From: Spirochaeta sp.
Lineage (GTDB): Bacteria > Spirochaetota > Spirochaetia > DSM-2461
Length of the DNA stretch: 7,050 bases
Direction of reading: 5' to 3'
Assembly: GCA_030592625.1 (NCBI GenBank)
Contig: JAUVIY010000138.1
Coordinates: forward strand, 1 to 7,050
The notes beneath the pieces are model-generated. The model ran no database searches, was not told the origin of the DNA, and worked only from the letters and a program-made list of their open reading frames with translations. Of the stretch, positions 4,211 to 7,050 are shown one piece after another. Each line of letters begins with the position of its first letter. Position 1 is the first letter of the stretch. The position numbers were made by a program, and so were the translations under genes.

Positions 4211-5971
4211 ATGGGTGCAGAATTGAATTCGAAAGAGCAGAAAAAGCTCGAAAAGCTCGAAAAGATGCGTCACTCGATGGCGCATGTCATGGCTTCAGCT
4301 GTACTGAAGATGTTTCCTGAGGCGGAAATTGCCATCGGTCCGTCCATCGAGAACGGGTTCTATTACGATTTCGATTTACCGCGGAAGCTCACCCCGGAGG
4401 ACTTGTCCACCATCGAAGGATATATGGCCGAGGTGATTAAAGAGGATCGTCCTTTCGAGAAGGAAGTGATTTCCCGATCCAAGGCTCTGGAGTTCTTCGC
4501 CGACCAACCCTACAAGGTGGAGCTGATACACGATTTGAGCGAGGATGAGGAGATTTCCCTGTACAAGATAGGGAACTTTGTTGACCTCTGCCGAGGACCC
4601 CATGTGGAATCCACCGGGCGATTGAATTCCCAGGGTTTCAAGCTTCTGAGCATTGCGGGAGCCTACTGGCGCGGGGACGAGAAACGGCCCATGCTTCAGC
4701 GGATTTACGGCACTGCCTGGGGCGATCCGAAAGCCCTCAAAGCCCATCTTGAGCATCTCGAAGAGTTGGAGAAACGGGATCATCGGCGCCTCGGTAAAGA
4801 ACTGGATCTTTTCTCGCTCCAGGAACAGGCCGGACCCGGTCTGGTGTACTGGCACCCCAAGGGTGCCCGAATCCGCATTGCCATCGAGGATTTCTGGCGT
4901 CAGGAACATTACAAAAACGGCTATGAGATGGTGTTTACCCCTCATGTAGGAAAGAGCTGGCTCTGGGAGACTTCAGGGCATCTGGATTTCTATGCCGATG
5001 GTATGTACCCCAGCATGGTGATGGATAAGGCGAATTACTATGCCAAGCCCATGAACTGCCCCTTTCATGTGATGATTTACAATAACGGTAAGCATTCCTA
5101 TCGGGATCTGCCCTACCGTTGGGCCGAGCTGGGTACCGTATACCGTTATGAACGTTCAGGTACCCTCCACGGCTTGCTCAGGGTTCGGGGATTCACCCAG
5201 GACGACGCCCATCTCATCTGTACGCCAGACCAGATGCAGGATGAGATTCGTGAAGTGCTGCGTTTCAGTCTCTTCATGCTGCGTTCTTTCGGTTTCGAGG
5301 AAATTGCGGCCTACCTCTCCACCATGCCGGAGAAAGCGGTGGGAGATCTTGACCGCTGGGAAGCCGCCCAGGAATCCCTGAAAGAAGTCATAGAGGCCGA
5401 AGGGCTGGAATACGAAATTGATGAGGGCGGCGGCGTGTTCTACGGTCCCAAGATCGACCTGAAGGTGAAGGATGCCCTGGGACGCTCCTGGCAGCTCTCC
5501 ACCATTCAGTTCGATTTCAACCTGCCGGATCGCTTCGACATGACCTTCACCGATTACGACGGTGTGGAGAAGCGTCCCTATATGATCCATCGGGCCCTGC
5601 TCGGGAGCCTGGAGCGCTTCTTCGGAGTGTTGATTGAGCATTACGGCGGGGCTTTCCCGGTCTGGCTCTCACCGGTTCAGGCTGTAGTGATTCCTGTGGC
5701 TCCTACCTTCGATGACTACGCCGCCGAAGTGGCCAGAGAAATGAAACTCAAGGGCATCAGAGTGGATGCAGATTTGGACAAAGACCGGTTGAATGCTAAA
5801 ATCCGGCTTCATCAGACCCGGAAGGTACCTTACATGCTGGTTGTCGGCAGCCGGGAAGCGGAGCAGCGGACGGTAAGTATACGGGTCCGAACCGGTGAGA
5901 AATCGGATCTGCCCCTGGATGAGGCGATTATAATGATTCAGAAGAAGATCGACGACAGGGAGATGCCCTAA
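4211..5971 (+). CDS. thrS: Threonyl-tRNA synthetase, form lacking the TGS domain
   Basis: A 586-residue class II synthetase that joins threonine to tRNA-Thr in the cytoplasm. It starts directly at the editing (SAD) domain without the roughly 60-residue TGS domain of the E. coli enzyme (642 residues). Editing-site residues are HSMAH at 21-25 (His21, His25) and DLCRGPH at 125-131 (Cys127, His131). The catalytic core carries the zinc ligands Cys283 (MNCPFH), His334 (DDAH) and His460 (MIHRALLGSLERF, also motif 3); motif 2 is RYERSGTLHG. The C-terminal 100 or so residues from about VWLSPVQAVVIPVA are the anticodon-binding domain. The start is fixed by GGAGG nine bases upstream. The first residues hold a short repeat (KLEKLEK) coded by near-identical nine-base units. 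Expression is controlled by the T-box leader. Confidence 0.98.
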   Translation: MGAELNSKEQKKLEKLEKMRHSMAHVMASAVLKMFPEAEIAIGPSIENGFYYDFDLPRKLTPEDLSTIEGYMAEVIKEDRPFEKEVISRSKALEFFADQPYKVELIHDLSEDEEISLYKIGNFVDLCRGPHVESTGRLNSQGFKLLSIAGAYWRGDEKRPMLQRIYGTAWGDPKALKAHLEHLEELEKRDHRRLGKELDLFSLQEQAGPGLVYWHPKGARIRIAIEDFWRQEHYKNGYEMVFTPHVGKSWLWETSGHLDFYADGMYPSMVMDKANYYAKPMNCPFHVMIYNNGKHSYRDLPYRWAELGTVYRYERSGTLHGLLRVRGFTQDDAHLICTPDQMQDEIREVLRFSLFMLRSFGFEEIAAYLSTMPEKAVGDLDRWEAAQESLKEVIEAEGLEYEIDEGGGVFYGPKIDLKVKDALGRSWQLSTIQFDFNLPDRFDMTFTDYDGVEKRPYMIHRALLGSLERFFGVLIEHYGGAFPVWLSPVQAVVIPVAPTFDDYAAEVAREMKLKGIRVDADLDKDRLNAKIRLHQTRKVPYMLVVGSREAEQRTVSIRVRTGEKSDLPLDEAIIMIQKKIDDREMP

Positions 5972-6146
5972 GCGGCGTACGGGAGGCCGTCGGCCGTCGA
6001 GTGTCACGGTTTTGCATGGGCCTGTCCTGGCCATTCATTGCCTTCGGGGAAGGGTAGAGGGTTGAGAATTGGCTGAGAGTTTAGGTTTTTGTTGAAGGAA
6101 CAAGGCTTTTTTATCAGCGATATTGGAATTTGTTCTGTGGTTAATC
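5972..6146. other. Untranslated spacer after thrS
   Basis: I see no gene here. It holds small palindromes (GGCC-GTC-GGCC near 5986-5997 and CCTTC-GGG-GAAGG near 6042-6054) without T-runs. TTGTT/AACAA (6089-6103) is followed by six T's at 6107-6112 and could be a weak terminator upstream of the stronger one. Confidence 0.5.
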
Positions 6147-6177
6147 AGCGGCGGCTCTTCGGGGCCGCTATTTTTTT
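6147..6177 (+). terminator. Rho-independent terminator after thrS
   Basis: AGCGGC (6147-6152) pairs with GCCGCT (6164-6169) around an 11-base loop, followed by A and seven T's (6171-6177). It lies about 175 bases after the thrS stop, ends the thrS transcript and insulates the ABC transporter gene. Confidence 0.8.
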
Positions 6178-6198
6178 ATATAAAATGTGTGCTTCCTC

Positions 6199-6227
6199 TT
6201 GACCTTTGCGATATACTGCATTAGTGT
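6199..6227 (+). promoter_or_regulatory. Candidate promoter of the ABC transporter gene
   Basis: TTGACC (6199-6204, five of six) lies 17 bases before TAGTGT (6222-6227, three of six). A better-looking TATACT (6212-6217) is nearby but lacks a -35 box at proper distance. Either way the start of transcription falls in or next to the inverted repeat that follows. Confidence 0.45.
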
Positions 6228-6239
6228 GGTAGTACACTA
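6222..6239. promoter_or_regulatory. Inverted-repeat operator overlapping the ABC promoter
   Basis: TAGTGT and ACACTA form a perfect six-base inverted repeat with a six-base spacer; the inner GGTAGT/ACTACC (6228-6233 with 6236-6241) forms a second, overlapping one. The position over the -10 region and just before the ribosome binding site is that of a repressor site. The form resembles operators of YtrA-type GntR repressors, which often control ABC exporters with this kind of ATPase. That assignment is inference; no regulator gene lies in the window next to it. Confidence 0.55.
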
Positions 6240-6259
6240 CCTGAGGAGGTAAGATAATT

Positions 6260-7050
6260 ATGGTTACAGTCAAGGACATGTCCTTTGGCTACAATGGAGG
6301 TAATCTGTTCGATGGGTTGAACCTGCAGATGGAGAAGGGCAACATTTACGGCCTTCTCGGCCTCAACGGGGCGGGTAAGACGACATTGCTTAAACTGCTC
6401 ACAGGGCTTCTTTTTCCAGGCGATGGGGAAATACGGGTGATGGGGGAGATTCCGTCACATCGGTCTCCGGGGCTGTTGTCCCGGATATTCGTTCTGCCGG
6501 AGGAGCTCAATGTTCCGTCTATATCCGAAAAGGAATTCCTGCTTTCCCAGGCTCCGTTTTTTCCCGGATATAACCAGGATCAATTCGAGCGGTATCTTGG
6601 AGATTTCGACGTTCCCCGGAACAAGAAACTCAGCAAGTTATCCTATGGTCAGAAGAAAAAATTCCTCTTGTCATTCGGTTTGGCCTGCGGATCAGAGCTT
6701 CTGGTTCTCGATGAACCAACCAATGGACTGGATATTCCATCCAAGGGTCTCTTCAGGAGACTTGTAGCGGAGGCACTCACCGACGATAGGATTTTCGTGA
6801 TTTCCACACATCAGGTGAGGGATGTGGATTCATTAATTGACCCCATCACTATTCTTCATGAGGGACGAGTCCTTTTCGAACACAGTATGGCCCAGGTGAA
6901 CGACAGGCTTCATATGACCAGGTCGACAACCTCTCCTCAAGCTGAAGCCGAAGGGCTCATCTACAGCGAAGCTGCTGTCGGGGGATATTGGGCAGTCTGG
7001 AAAGGACCGGATCTGAACGGAGGCCCAATCGATCTGGAGATTCTGTTCAA
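6260..7050 (+). CDS. ABC transporter ATP-binding protein, 3' end missing
   Basis: The frame starts at ATG 6260 behind GAGGAGGT (6243-6250, nine-base gap) and is open to the window edge: 263 residues, incomplete. It is the nucleotide-binding subunit of an ABC-2 or YtrB-like transporter, working at the inner face of the membrane with a separate permease; no membrane segment is present here. Visible motifs are Walker A GLNGAGKTT (34-42), signature LSYGQ (127-131), Walker B LLVLDEP (147-153, catalytic Glu152), D-loop GLD (156-158) and switch His184 (STHQ). The Q-loop position reads VLPEE (78-82), with no glutamine, and the signature has Tyr in place of the first Gly; both occur in this subgroup as far as I recall. 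After about residue 210 comes a C-terminal extension of unknown role. The substrate is unknown; permease and regulator genes probably follow. Confidence 0.92.
   Translation, partial: MVTVKDMSFGYNGGNLFDGLNLQMEKGNIYGLLGLNGAGKTTLLKLLTGLLFPGDGEIRVMGEIPSHRSPGLLSRIFVLPEELNVPSISEKEFLLSQAPFFPGYNQDQFERYLGDFDVPRNKKLSKLSYGQKKKFLLSFGLACGSELLVLDEPTNGLDIPSKGLFRRLVAEALTDDRIFVISTHQVRDVDSLIDPITILHEGRVLFEHSMAQVNDRLHMTRSTTSPQAEAEGLIYSEAAVGGYWAVWKGPDLNGGPIDLEILF

Noticed and set aside
4376..4945. Long open frame on the minus strand (189 codons) inside thrS
   Set aside because: It lies wholly antisense to a clear thrS, has no recognisable motifs, and reads like the mirror of GC-biased codons; the same holds for 5156-5641 on the minus strand.

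Overview
This window (about 53% GC by eye) looks like chromosomal DNA of a free-living diderm bacterium. A Sec-exported beta-barrel protein of the omptin type implies an outer membrane. The threonyl-tRNA synthetase lacks the N-terminal TGS domain, as I recall for spirochaetes. I therefore lean to Spirochaetota, but this is an inference, not a proven assignment.

Layout, left to right. (1) 1-968: 3' part of a polysaccharide deacetylase (NodB fold) gene with intact metal-binding residues. (2) 969-1394: a gene-poor stretch holding the most unusual feature of the window, three copies of an imperfectly palindromic element of about 100 bases. Two are tandem and lie on the minus strand; one is on the plus strand. 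All share conserved loop sequences but have different stems that remain paired, as expected of a structured RNA or a mobile palindromic repeat. The plus-strand copy ends exactly where the next gene appears to start. (3) 1395-2213: a NagD-type HAD phosphatase, convergent with (4) bcp, a 1-Cys/2-Cys peroxiredoxin on the minus strand (2229-2681). (5) 2807-3847: an omptin-like outer-membrane protease, divergent from bcp. (6) 3844-4210: a promoter overlapping the omptin stop codon, followed by a T-box riboswitch with a threonine (ACC) specifier and a hairpin over the Shine-Dalgarno sequence. (7) 4211-5971: thrS, followed by a terminator near 6147-6177. (8) 6199-7050: a promoter overlapped by an inverted-repeat operator, then the start of an ABC transporter ATPase gene that runs off the window.

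Most genes appear to be separate transcription units. The clearest regulatory link is the T-box with thrS: uncharged tRNA-Thr should raise synthetase production, probably at the level of translation because no U-rich terminator precedes the start codon. The ABC ATPase appears to be under repressor control through the palindrome in its promoter. The deacetylase, HAD phosphatase, peroxiredoxin and omptin have no evident shared pathway.
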